Origin: Vulcanimicrobiota bacterium
GTDB taxonomy: Bacteria; Vulcanimicrobiota; Vulcanimicrobiia; Vulcanimicrobiales; Vulcanimicrobiaceae
Length of the DNA stretch: 5,928 nt
NCBI GenBank assembly: GCA_014305015.1
Contig: JACRUB010000064.1
Location: 1-5,928 of the forward strand
Reading direction: 5' to 3'
Shown: positions 1-5,660 of the stretch, one piece after another
Layout of the letters: the number at the start of each line of letters is the position of its first letter
Numbering within the stretch: the stretch's first letter is position 1
Translations under genes and position numbers: made by a program
Notes under the pieces: model-generated
What the model was told of the DNA's origin: nothing
What the model saw: the letters and a program-made list of their open reading frames with translations, nothing else
The model's database searches: none

Positions 1-1201
1 CGGGCGGCGCAACACTCGGGTCGACCGCTGATGGAATCGTGCACTCGACGATTGGATCTTGCGAAGGACATCCATATTTTGCATCGTCGTATCCGCGCTC
101 GATGAAATCCTGATCGGGGCATAAATGCACGGTGCCGCGATGTTGCGGGCCTGCCGTCGCGCCTGGGCAGGCAGTAAAATTTGGGAGCGCATCCAGCGCT
201 ACGTTTATTTTCATTGATGCGCTGCTGTAGTCGATGCGCTGGACCGCTTCGACGAAATCGGCCGGCAAATCTTTGCGGTCCATCATTTTCAGGAACGTTA
301 GATTGCAATCGACGTTGCTCGCGACCTGATCGGCATAAAACACCTCGCCGTTGCTCAGCGCAACCCCGGTCACTCTGCCGGCATCGACGATGATTGTTTT
401 GACTTCGGATTCGAGGCGAATCTCGACGCCGAGGTCCATCGCCGATTTTGCGAGCGCTTGCGTCAGGCCGCCCATGCCGCCTTTGACATATGCCCATATG
501 CCGCGCTTTCCATTCGTTTCGCCCATGACGTGATGGAACAGCACGTACGCCGTGCCTGGCATCGATGGCGCGGCGAAGGCGCCGATAATTGCATCAGTCC
601 CGAGTGTGGCTTTGAGTTCTTCGGACTCAAACCAGCGGTCTAAGATCGGACGCGCTGCGCCGGTGAGCACCTCCATCGCCTCACCCATGCGCGAGCCCAT
701 CTTCTGCATGCGGCGTCCGAGCTTGCCCATGCGGGCGAGATCCCCAAGACCGGGACGCACGACGTTTGCCGGTTTTTCGATCAGCGTCGGTTCGACAACG
801 TCGGCGACGCGCTCGAGCATCGCGTTGTATTTCGGATATGCCTCGGCATCTTTCTTGCTGAACTTTGCGATCTCGCGCTGGTCGCTTGCCGGATCCGCCC
901 CGAGCATCAAATAGCGGCCGTCGAGAAAGGGCGAGAATGAAGCCGGATTGCGCTCCATCACTTCGTAGCCATAGTCGTGCAACTTGAGATCGCGAATAAT
1001 TTCCGGCCGAAAGAGGCTGTTGACGTACGCGGCGGTCGAAACCTTAAACCCGGGGAACGTTTCTTCGGTGACGCACGCGCCAACAACAACGTATCGCCGC
1101 TCGAGTACGAGCACTTTCTTTTTCGCTTTGGCAAGATATGCGGCCGTTACAAGCCCATTATGGCCGCCACCAATAATAATCGCGTCGTACTTGCCAGCCA
1201 A
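1..1201 (-). CDS. FAD-dependent oxidoreductase, PYROXD2 / phytoene desaturase-like, N-terminal 400 residues (partial)
   Basis: A flavoprotein amine-oxidase/phytoene-desaturase superfamily oxidoreductase. The start is TTG at 1201-1199, chosen because GGAGG (1212-1208) lies 6 bases upstream and no in-frame ATG or GTG occurs before the upstream stop at 1243-1241. The N-terminus is a classic Rossmann FAD site: DAIIIGGGHNGL (residues 6-17), then VLVLERR with the ribose-binding Glu at residue 34, then GACVTEE (41-47). A KGGMGGL motif (240-246) is typical of this family. The last visible residues, VECTIPSAVDPSVAPP, match the conserved PS.DP..APPG segment of PYROXD2-like proteins. The frame is open to the window edge, so the C-terminal part (roughly a quarter, judging from usual family length) is missing. 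The family covers carotenoid desaturases/isomerases and human PYROXD2; substrate and electron acceptor cannot be inferred here. It is transcribed divergently from the transporter unit. Family assignment is firm; exact function is unknown. Confidence 0.92.
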   Translation of the reverse strand, partial: MAGKYDAIIIGGGHNGLVTAAYLAKAKKKVLVLERRYVVVGACVTEETFPGFKVSTAAYVNSLFRPEIIRDLKLHDYGYEVMERNPASFSPFLDGRYLMLGADPASDQREIAKFSKKDAEAYPKYNAMLERVADVVEPTLIEKPANVVRPGLGDLARMGKLGRRMQKMGSRMGEAMEVLTGAARPILDRWFESEELKATLGTDAIIGAFAAPSMPGTAYVLFHHVMGETNGKRGIWAYVKGGMGGLTQALAKSAMDLGVEIRLESEVKTIIVDAGRVTGVALSNGEVFYADQVASNVDCNLTFLKMMDRKDLPADFVEAVQRIDYSSASMKINVALDALPNFTACPGATAGPQHRGTVHLCPDQDFIERGYDDAKYGCPSQDPIVECTIPSAVDPSVAPP

Positions 1202-1207
1202 ACTATA

Positions 1208-1217
1208 CCTCCGGAGG
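1208..1217. promoter_or_regulatory. Perfect palindrome CCTCCGGAGG in the divergent intergenic region; ribosome binding site of the oxidoreductase
   Basis: The ten bases are a perfect inverted repeat, so GGAGG is present on both strands. On the minus strand it sits 6 bases before the TTG start at 1201 and decides that start. On the plus strand GGAGG is 31 bases before the ATG at 1249, too far to act as its Shine-Dalgarno. Self-pairing could partly hide the site in the mRNA. Confidence 0.7.
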
Positions 1218-1232
1218 ACCGTAGGGACGGCA

Positions 1233-1238
1233 TATACT
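1233..1238 (+). promoter_or_regulatory. Candidate -10 box (TATACT) for the DUF3311-symporter-amidohydrolase unit
   Basis: TATACT lies 10 bases before the ATG at 1249. A transcript started about 7 bases after this box would begin only a few bases from the start codon, giving a leaderless or nearly leaderless mRNA. This fits the lack of a Shine-Dalgarno at normal spacing for that ATG. No TTGACA-like -35 element is visible at 16-18 base spacing (the palindrome occupies that place), so the call rests on the -10 match and its location alone. Confidence 0.3.
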
Positions 1239-1248
1239 ACTTAAACCC

Positions 1249-1449
1249 ATGTTTTCTTTGCGAACGAGGGTTTTGCGGGTGGTTTTGGCGCTGATTCCCG
1301 CGCTGATGCTCAGCGTCGCCGTGCCGCTGGTGAACCGCATCGAGCCACGCATCTTCGGCCTGCCGTTCATTCTGGCATGGATCGTGCTGTGGGTGCTGCT
1401 TACTCCCGCCTTCATGTATTGTATTTACCGCCTGGAAGGCCGCTCGTGA
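1249..1449 (+). CDS. DUF3311 family small membrane protein, symporter partner
   Basis: A 66-residue protein with a basic N-terminus and two hydrophobic helices (about residues 9-28 and 37-60). The segment NRIEPRIFGLPFILAW (29-44) matches the hallmark of DUF3311 proteins: an Asn and Pro before a GLPF motif, then a Trp-rich second helix. DUF3311 genes are commonly found immediately upstream of SSS-family permease genes, as here, where the TGA stop overlaps the GTG start of the permease in GTGA. The family role is not established; an accessory or stabilising subunit in the inner membrane is the usual inference. The ATG at 1249 is the only ATG after the in-frame stop at 1222-1224 but lacks a Shine-Dalgarno at normal spacing. 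A GTG at 1279, preceded by GAGGG, is an alternative that would shorten the protein by 10 residues. Confidence 0.85.
   Translation: MFSLRTRVLRVVLALIPALMLSVAVPLVNRIEPRIFGLPFILAWIVLWVLLTPAFMYCIYRLEGRS
1434..1439 (+). promoter_or_regulatory. Ribosome binding site GGAAGG of the symporter gene
   Basis: GGAAGG lies 6 bases before the GTG at 1446, inside the end of the DUF3311 gene. It supports GTG 1446 over the in-frame ATG at 1377, whose extra 23 residues (rich in R, P and H) would be read out of frame through the DUF3311 gene and do not resemble a transporter N-terminus. Confidence 0.75.
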
Positions 1450-2942
1450 ATCCCGCGACGATCGCCCTCATCCTTGTCGCCGCAATCATCCTCGGCACAA
1501 TTGTTTTTGCGCTCGCTGGTGTTCACAGACTGCGAATGACGCCGACCGAGTACATGGTGGGCGGCCGGACGTTCGGCGCGCTGTTTCTCTGGTTACTCAT
1601 GGCCGGCGAAATTTATACGAGCTTCACATTCTTGGGAGCCGCCGGGTGGGCGTACGGCAAAGGCGCCCCGGCGTTTTATATTTTGTGCTATGGAACTATC
1701 GGTTACATCGTCGGCTATTTCTTGTTACCGCCGATTTGGCGGCTCGGGAAGGAGCGCGGGTATTTAACCGGTCCCGATTTTTTTGTCGACCGCTACCAAA
1801 GCCGGTGGCTCGGCGGAGCAATCGCTATTCTCTATTTCTTTTTGGTCGTGCCATACGTGACGCTGCAGCTCACCGGGCTCCAAGTGCTGCTCACGCTCGC
1901 GGGATATGGCGCATTCAATGCAACTGCCACCGTCGGGATTGCCTTCTTTGCAATCGCGCTTTTTGTCTTTTCGGCGGGTTTACGCGGCACGGCATGGGCC
2001 AGTGTGATCAAGGATATTCTGGTGCTCGGAGGCGTGATCTTCGTCGGGATTTTCTTGCCGATTCATTTCTTCGGCTCGCCGGCTGCAGTGCTCGATAAGA
2101 TCATCGCAACCAATCCGAAGTGGCTCACCCTTCAACCGGCCGGACCATTTCCACCGATTTGGTTTGTCTCAACGGTCATCCTCACAGGGATTGCGTTTTT
2201 CGCGGGACCGGCAAATTTGCCGGCCGTTTATTCCGCTAAATCCGAAAACTCAGTCCGGCTCAACACGATGTTTCTGCCGTTCTATCAATTGTTACTGATG
2301 CTGGTCTTTTTTGCTGGTTTCACCGCGCTCTTAGTTGCGCCCGGCCTCAAAGGCGCAGCTGCCGATCAATCATTTATGATCGTCGTTCAAAAATACTATC
2401 CGGCTTGGGTGCTCGGCATCATCGCGGGTGCAGGCTGCTTAGCAGCGCTGGTGCCGGCATCGGCTTTACTCTTGAGCGCCGCCAGCATGATCTCGAAAAA
2501 TGTGCTTGGAGATCTCTTCAACATTGCGACGAGCGATCGATCGAGGACCCGCGCGACCCGCGCCTTCATTCTCGTCATCGCCGCGATGTCGCTCGCGTTT
2601 TGGGTTTTCAAAAGAACGACGATGGTTGAAATGTTGTTGCTCTACTATAACGGCATCGCGCAAATGCTGCCCGGTCTCGTCTTCGGTCTGGTTTGGCCAC
2701 GCGTAAACGCGACGGCGATCGCGTGCGGCATTGCGGCAGGTTTGCTTATCGCAATCTACATTAGCTATGTCGCAAACTTGCCGACCTGGCACGGAATCAA
2801 CACCGGCCTCTTTGCGCTCGCGGTGAATGTCGCGGTTTGCGCTGGCATCACCTTATGTATGAAAAAACCATTGTTGGATGGCCCGCAGCATAGCGCAGAG
2901 CAAAAGTCACTCTCGATACCGGGAAGACGATTGCCAGACTGA
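1446..2942 (+). CDS. Sodium:solute symporter (SSS/SSF) family permease
   Basis: A 498-residue polytopic inner-membrane protein, the usual length for the SSS family, with about 13 hydrophobic helices by eye and the first at residues 4-26. Family landmarks, in order: EYMVGGRTFG after helix 1 (35-44), the counterpart of the DYFLAGRSLG-type motif; YLTGPDFFVDRY (106-117), the TP-DF..RY motif; GPANLPAVYSAKS (254-266), the counterpart of the R-F-AKS loop; and LVPASALLLSAAS (335-347), where many SSS members carry an STADS-type sequence near the sodium site. The last variant resembles DUF3311-linked, monocarboxylate/unknown-solute permeases more than PutP or PanF, so the substrate is left open (organic acid or amino-acid-like is plausible). 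Sodium coupling is inferred from the family. It starts by GTG, overlaps the DUF3311 stop by 4 bases and is probably translationally coupled to it. The 30-residue tail is hydrophilic. Confidence 0.94.
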   Translation: MNPATIALILVAAIILGTIVFALAGVHRLRMTPTEYMVGGRTFGALFLWLLMAGEIYTSFTFLGAAGWAYGKGAPAFYILCYGTIGYIVGYFLLPPIWRLGKERGYLTGPDFFVDRYQSRWLGGAIAILYFFLVVPYVTLQLTGLQVLLTLAGYGAFNATATVGIAFFAIALFVFSAGLRGTAWASVIKDILVLGGVIFVGIFLPIHFFGSPAAVLDKIIATNPKWLTLQPAGPFPPIWFVSTVILTGIAFFAGPANLPAVYSAKSENSVRLNTMFLPFYQLLLMLVFFAGFTALLVAPGLKGAAADQSFMIVVQKYYPAWVLGIIAGAGCLAALVPASALLLSAASMISKNVLGDLFNIATSDRSRTRATRAFILVIAAMSLAFWVFKRTTMVEMLLLYYNGIAQMLPGLVFGLVWPRVNATAIACGIAAGLLIAIYISYVANLPTWHGINTGLFALAVNVAVCAGITLCMKKPLLDGPQHSAEQKSLSIPGRRLPD

Positions 2943-2997
2943 GCGGGCCAAGGCGACGCCGCGAGGGCGCGCCATCCCGAAGCCGAAGTCCCCGGCC

Positions 2998-4173
2998 ATG
3001 ACGGCCGTAGCGGTTCCCGAGAAGCTGCGCGATGAGGTCATTGCGACCCGGCGCCATCTTCACATGCACCCCGAGCTCGGTTTCGAAGAATTCGAGACTT
3101 CCGCACTCATCGAGAAGCGCTTGCGCACCCTTGGCTACGACGTGCACACCGGAATCGCGACAACCGGTGTCGTCGGCATCATGCGTGGCGCCAAGCCCGG
3201 CCGCACGATCATGTTGCGCGCGGACATGGACGGCCTTCCGCTTTCCGAAGAAAACGGGCACGAGTTTCGCTCGCGCACCGACGGAAAAATGCACGCCTGC
3301 GGCCACGACGGACACGTCGCAATTTTACTCGGAGCCGCGGCACTGATCGCGGACCGCAAGGACGAACTCGCCGGAACGATCTGCCTGCTTTTTCAGCCCG
3401 CCGAAGAAGGCAAGGGCGGCGCGAAAAAGATGGTCGAGGAAGGCGTGATCGAGCATTTCGGCATCGAACGCGCGTACGGACTGCATCTTTCCTCAAAGTA
3501 TCCGGTCGGTGCGCTCGGTTTTCGCGATGGCCCGTTCTACGCATCGAGCGACTCGATTGAAATTGAGATTAAGGGGCGCGGCGGCCATGGCGCGGCCCCG
3601 CATGAAACGGTCGATCCGATTCTAAGCGCGGCGAACTTTATCACCTCGGTCCAACAAGTCGTCTCGCGCGCCATCGATCCAACAGAGCCTGCCGTCGTCA
3701 CGATCGGGGCGATTCACGGCGGCACGACGCACAACATTATTCCGGGCAGCGTCAAGATGATGGGGACCGTCCGAGCCTTCTCAACCGACGTGCGTGAAGC
3801 TATGCCGCAACGGATCGAAAACGTGTTGAGCTCGTGCTGCGGGATGGGCGGTACGTCGTATATATTTGATTATCTTTGGCGTTACCCGGTTACCGTGAAC
3901 GATCCCAAACAGACGGAGTATGCGCGCGCCCTTGCCGAAACCGTGGTCGGCGGCGAGCGCGTCATTGAATGCGCCAAACTCATGGGCGCGGAAGATTTCT
4001 CCTTTTTTGCGGAGCGCATGCCGGCGTGTTTCTACACACTGGGAGCGCAAGGCGGCGAGAGCACCTCGAACCCCCATCACAGCGGGACCTTCGATATAGA
4101 CGAGCGGGCGCTCGAGACCGGCGTGCAGATGATGACGGCGCTCGCTTTCGACGCACCTCGCAACGCCCCGTAA
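2998..4173 (+). CDS. M20D family amidohydrolase (hippurate / IAA-amino acid / N-acyl amino acid hydrolase type)
   Basis: A 391-residue cytoplasmic metallo-amidohydrolase that cleaves the amide of N-acyl amino acids or similar conjugates. The M20D pattern is complete: RRHLHMHPELGFEE (18-31), LRADMDGLPL (73-82), MHACGHDGH (98-106) with the metal ligands Cys101 and His103, QPAEEG (133-138) with the Glu136/Glu137 pair, His163 in YGLHLS, the GRGGHGAAPH segment of the dimerisation domain, GAEDFSFF near the C-terminus, and PHHSGTFD (359-366) with the last ligand histidine at 360/361. The length is normal for the family. ATG 2998 is chosen because the family begins a few residues before RRHLH. An upstream in-frame ATG at 2878 would add 40 low-complexity basic residues and overlap the permease gene by 65 bases. 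The Shine-Dalgarno is weak. It lies 55 bases after the permease, which suggests joint expression: solute uptake, then hydrolysis. The real substrate is unknown. Confidence 0.94.
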   Translation: MTAVAVPEKLRDEVIATRRHLHMHPELGFEEFETSALIEKRLRTLGYDVHTGIATTGVVGIMRGAKPGRTIMLRADMDGLPLSEENGHEFRSRTDGKMHACGHDGHVAILLGAAALIADRKDELAGTICLLFQPAEEGKGGAKKMVEEGVIEHFGIERAYGLHLSSKYPVGALGFRDGPFYASSDSIEIEIKGRGGHGAAPHETVDPILSAANFITSVQQVVSRAIDPTEPAVVTIGAIHGGTTHNIIPGSVKMMGTVRAFSTDVREAMPQRIENVLSSCCGMGGTSYIFDYLWRYPVTVNDPKQTEYARALAETVVGGERVIECAKLMGAEDFSFFAERMPACFYTLGAQGGESTSNPHHSGTFDIDERALETGVQMMTALAFDAPRNAP

Positions 4174-4179
4174 GTACGC

Positions 4180-4695
4180 GTGCCCGTTCCAATCATTCCG
4201 GGCCGAATCCTCAACCCCGCCCTCAGCGATTACTTGGAAGTCATGACGCGTGCGGTTTTTCAAGCCAGCGTCAGCTGGGCGATGATCGCAAATAAATGGG
4301 ACGGCTTTCGAGCTGCCTTCTGCGATTTCGATGTCCCACGCGTCGGAGCGTTTGATGAAGGCGACATCGATCGCCTCATGGGCGACGAAACGATCCTGCG
4401 CAGCGCCAAGAAGATCCGCGCAATCGTCCAAAATGCCCAAACGATTCTCGAGCTCGAGAAAATACACAACGGCTTCGCAAACTACTTGCGGTCGTTCCAG
4501 GATTACAAAACCTTCGAAAAAGACTTTCGCAAGCGTTTCAAATTTATGGGCGAGATGAACGTGTGGTACTTCCGCTTCCGCGTCGGGGAGGACGTGCCCA
4601 ACTTCGAAGAATGGTTGCCCACGATCCAAGGCGACCACCCGCGCATGCGCGAGATGGTCGAACTGGCGCGAGCAAACGGTACGTTTACCGGCTAA
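4180..4695 (+). CDS. Tag-like protein, 3-methyladenine DNA glycosylase I superfamily (HhH), divergent subfamily
   Basis: A 171-residue protein resembling the core of 3-methyladenine DNA glycosylase I. The segments AVFQASVSW (25-33), NKWDGFRAAFCDFD (38-51), DIDRLMGDETILRSAKKIRA (62-81), IVQNAQTIL (82-90) and RKRFKFMGEMNVWYF (117-131) align with E. coli Tag LEGQQAGLSW, FDPVKV, DVERLV..IIRHRGKI.A, IIGNARA and the GFKFVG region. By this hand alignment Trp33 equals Tag Trp46, but the base-recognising Glu38 of Tag is replaced by Ala25. The N-terminal CGW zinc-snap cysteine and the C-terminal His/Cys zinc ligands are absent. Glycosylase activity on 3-methyladenine is therefore doubtful, although the subfamily is usually annotated as Tag. 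The start is GTG 4180, 6 bases after the amidohydrolase stop and with no strong Shine-Dalgarno; ATG 4243 is too far inside the conserved part. It is likely a co-transcribed passenger. Its stop overlaps the convergent minus-strand gene. Confidence 0.82.
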   Translation: MPVPIIPGRILNPALSDYLEVMTRAVFQASVSWAMIANKWDGFRAAFCDFDVPRVGAFDEGDIDRLMGDETILRSAKKIRAIVQNAQTILELEKIHNGFANYLRSFQDYKTFEKDFRKRFKFMGEMNVWYFRFRVGEDVPNFEEWLPTIQGDHPRMREMVELARANGTFTG

Positions 4696-5444
4696 ACGCG
4701 GCCTGGCGGCTCGCCGCCGGGATGACCTCCGCCCGGGGGCCCACCCCCCGGAGGCCCACTGCCGCCTGGACCGCCTTGTCCACCGCTACCCGGAGCGCGA
4801 TCACCGCGAACGATGTAGAGCCCGAGTTTCTTCGAGTAATTGAGCGCCGGCGGACGCGCACCGTCAAAGCCTGCGGCTTTGATTTCATCGGGTGTACTCG
4901 CCGCAACGTGTCCGCAGTTCAAGAGCGCCGGCAATGCAGTGATGTCATCGTTGTTGAGTTCATACCACGTGCCGCCGCTTGCGGTGTGCGCCGTCACCTT
5001 CCACGTCTGCAATGGCCGTCCGGAATCGAAGTAGCCTTGCAATTCACCGAGCAAGCGAGTCGCAGTTTTTAGTGCATCGCTGGTGCAAATATCGCTGCTA
5101 CGCACTTGGAACGGATTGCTGGAAGCCGATGTGGGAAGCTTATACAGGCGGAAACTCTGCTGTCCGGCTTGCGGCGCCGGCCGCGGAATATAGAATCCGA
5201 CCGCAGGCATGAATTGCATTGCCGGACGCATGAACGGACCGGCTGGAGGTGCATAAAGCCCGCGGCTCTGCACATCTTCCGGCTGCGCGATGTGCAATGC
5301 GATGCAGGCCGGCAATGCTGCAAGTCCGGTCAGCGGAGTGCGCGTTCCCGGAGGCGCTGACGGTGCGGGCGAGGGTGCACCAACGGCGCTAATGCGCGTT
5401 ACTTCAGTCGTAACTGCATACGATGTACCAACTTTGTGATACAC
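4692..5444 (-). CDS. Unrecognised two-cysteine domain protein with Gly/Pro-rich tail; probable severed C-terminal part of the TonB receptor gene
   Basis: A 250-residue open frame counted from a GTG at 5444-5442. That GTG has no Shine-Dalgarno and encodes no signal peptide. The frame is open further upstream to the TAA at 5490-5492 that ends the receptor, and both are in the same reading frame. Residues 1-88 look like the second half of a domain whose first half lies before the TAA. Residues 97-213 are a complete second copy: SFRLYKLP, NPF...S.ICTSDALKT (110-127), LPALLNC (171-177) and LGLYIVR (207-213). A repetitive tail of Gly and Pro (219-249, GGGPPGGGHPGG-type) ends the protein. I do not recognise the domain. 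The missing start signals and the shared frame suggest a remnant or a read-through extension of the receptor rather than an independent gene. The alternative is a separately translated small protein. Its TAG stop overlaps the TAA of the convergent Tag-like gene. Confidence 0.5.
   Translation of the reverse strand: MYHKVGTSYAVTTEVTRISAVGAPSPAPSAPPGTRTPLTGLAALPACIALHIAQPEDVQSRGLYAPPAGPFMRPAMQFMPAVGFYIPRPAPQAGQQSFRLYKLPTSASSNPFQVRSSDICTSDALKTATRLLGELQGYFDSGRPLQTWKVTAHTASGGTWYELNNDDITALPALLNCGHVAASTPDEIKAAGFDGARPPALNYSKKLGLYIVRGDRAPGSGGQGGPGGSGPPGGGPPGGGHPGGEPPGRV
4702..4754. terminator. Two strong GC hairpins just past the convergent stops; possible terminator without a T tract
   Basis: Bases 4702-4709 pair with 4714-4721 (8 pairs including one G:T, loop CTCG), starting 7 bases after the stop of the Tag-like gene. 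Then 4726-4731 (CCTCCG) pairs with 4749-4754 (CGGAGG) and 4735-4739 pairs with 4744-4748, closing a CCCA loop with a three-base bulge. No run of T follows on either strand, and the sequence also encodes the Gly/Pro-rich protein tail, which by itself creates such complementarity. Termination or attenuation of plus-strand transcription is only a possibility. Confidence 0.25.
4806..5156 (-). repeat. Second copy of a duplicated protein domain (unit 2)
   Basis: This encodes residues 97-213 of the downstream frame. Shared landmarks with unit 1 are (S/R)F.(L/F)..LP, (N/D)PF, S.ICT.DA.KT.T..L..L, LPA, H(V/I)A, P(D/E)(E/D)(I/V)...G, PPA(L/M) and G(L/F)YI.R. Over the 26 positions starting at NPF, 13 residues are identical to unit 1 by hand count. 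Two cysteines, in ICT and just after LPA. The copies are diverged, so the duplication is old. Confidence 0.65.
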
Positions 5445-5660
5445 AACGTTGATGCCCGGAATCTGCGGCGCGCCCGGAACGCTTTCCGGTTAGCCGTTCG
5501 CGGTTTTGCTCGCTTCGATTTTTGCAACAAAGGCTTTGAGTTGATCGAGGACCGGCGTAATCGTTTTTTGAGCATCGGCCGTGCAAATCTGCGAAGCAGT
5601 CATCGCAAACGGATCGCTCGGCGGCGTTGCCGGCAGCGGCGTGAGGTTGAATCCAAAGCG
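5181..5660 (-). repeat. First copy of the duplicated domain (unit 1), interrupted by an in-frame TAA
   Basis: The first half (5493-5660) contains FGFNLTPLP, DPFAMTASQICTADAQKT and a helix-like segment. The TAA follows. The second half continues in the same frame to 5181 and contains LPACIALHIAQPEDVQSRG and VGFYIPR, matching the second half of unit 2. It is longer than unit 2 because of a Pro/Ala/Ser-rich insertion before LPA and a Pro-rich insertion before GFYI. It also has exactly two cysteines, one on each side of the stop. Confidence 0.6.
5490..5492 (-). other. In-frame TAA stop separating two halves of one reading frame
   Basis: The codons around the stop read AAC GGC TAA CCG GAA on the minus strand, and the frame stays open for 266 codons after it. 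There is no frameshift: the GTG at 5444-5442 and the whole downstream frame are in phase with the receptor. The base after TAA is C, a context known to weaken termination in some bacteria, but no read-through element is recognised. Confidence 0.7.

Noticed and set aside
552..914. A 120-codon plus-strand open frame
   Set aside because: It is antisense to conserved parts of the FAD oxidoreductase and has Ser/Arg/Pro-rich composition typical of a shadow frame.
1377..1445. Upstream ATG extension of the symporter by 23 residues
   Set aside because: It lies inside the DUF3311 gene in another frame, its residues do not resemble an SSS N-terminus, and GTG 1446 has a well-placed GGAAGG.
2878..2997. 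Upstream ATG extension of the amidohydrolase by 40 residues
   Set aside because: It overlaps the permease end by 65 bases, is basic and low in complexity, and lies before the usual family start.
2848..3315. A 155-codon minus-strand open frame opposite the permease/amidohydrolase junction
   Set aside because: It is complementary to conserved M20 motifs, has no recognisable domain and is a shadow frame.
3781..4638. A 285-codon minus-strand open frame opposite the amidohydrolase and Tag-like genes
   Set aside because: It spans two well-supported genes on the other strand, shows no family motif and is expected as an antisense shadow in GC-rich coding DNA.
5066..5323. Short open frames on both strands within the domain-repeat region
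   Set aside because: They conflict with the frame that carries the internal duplication, which is the better-supported coding phase.
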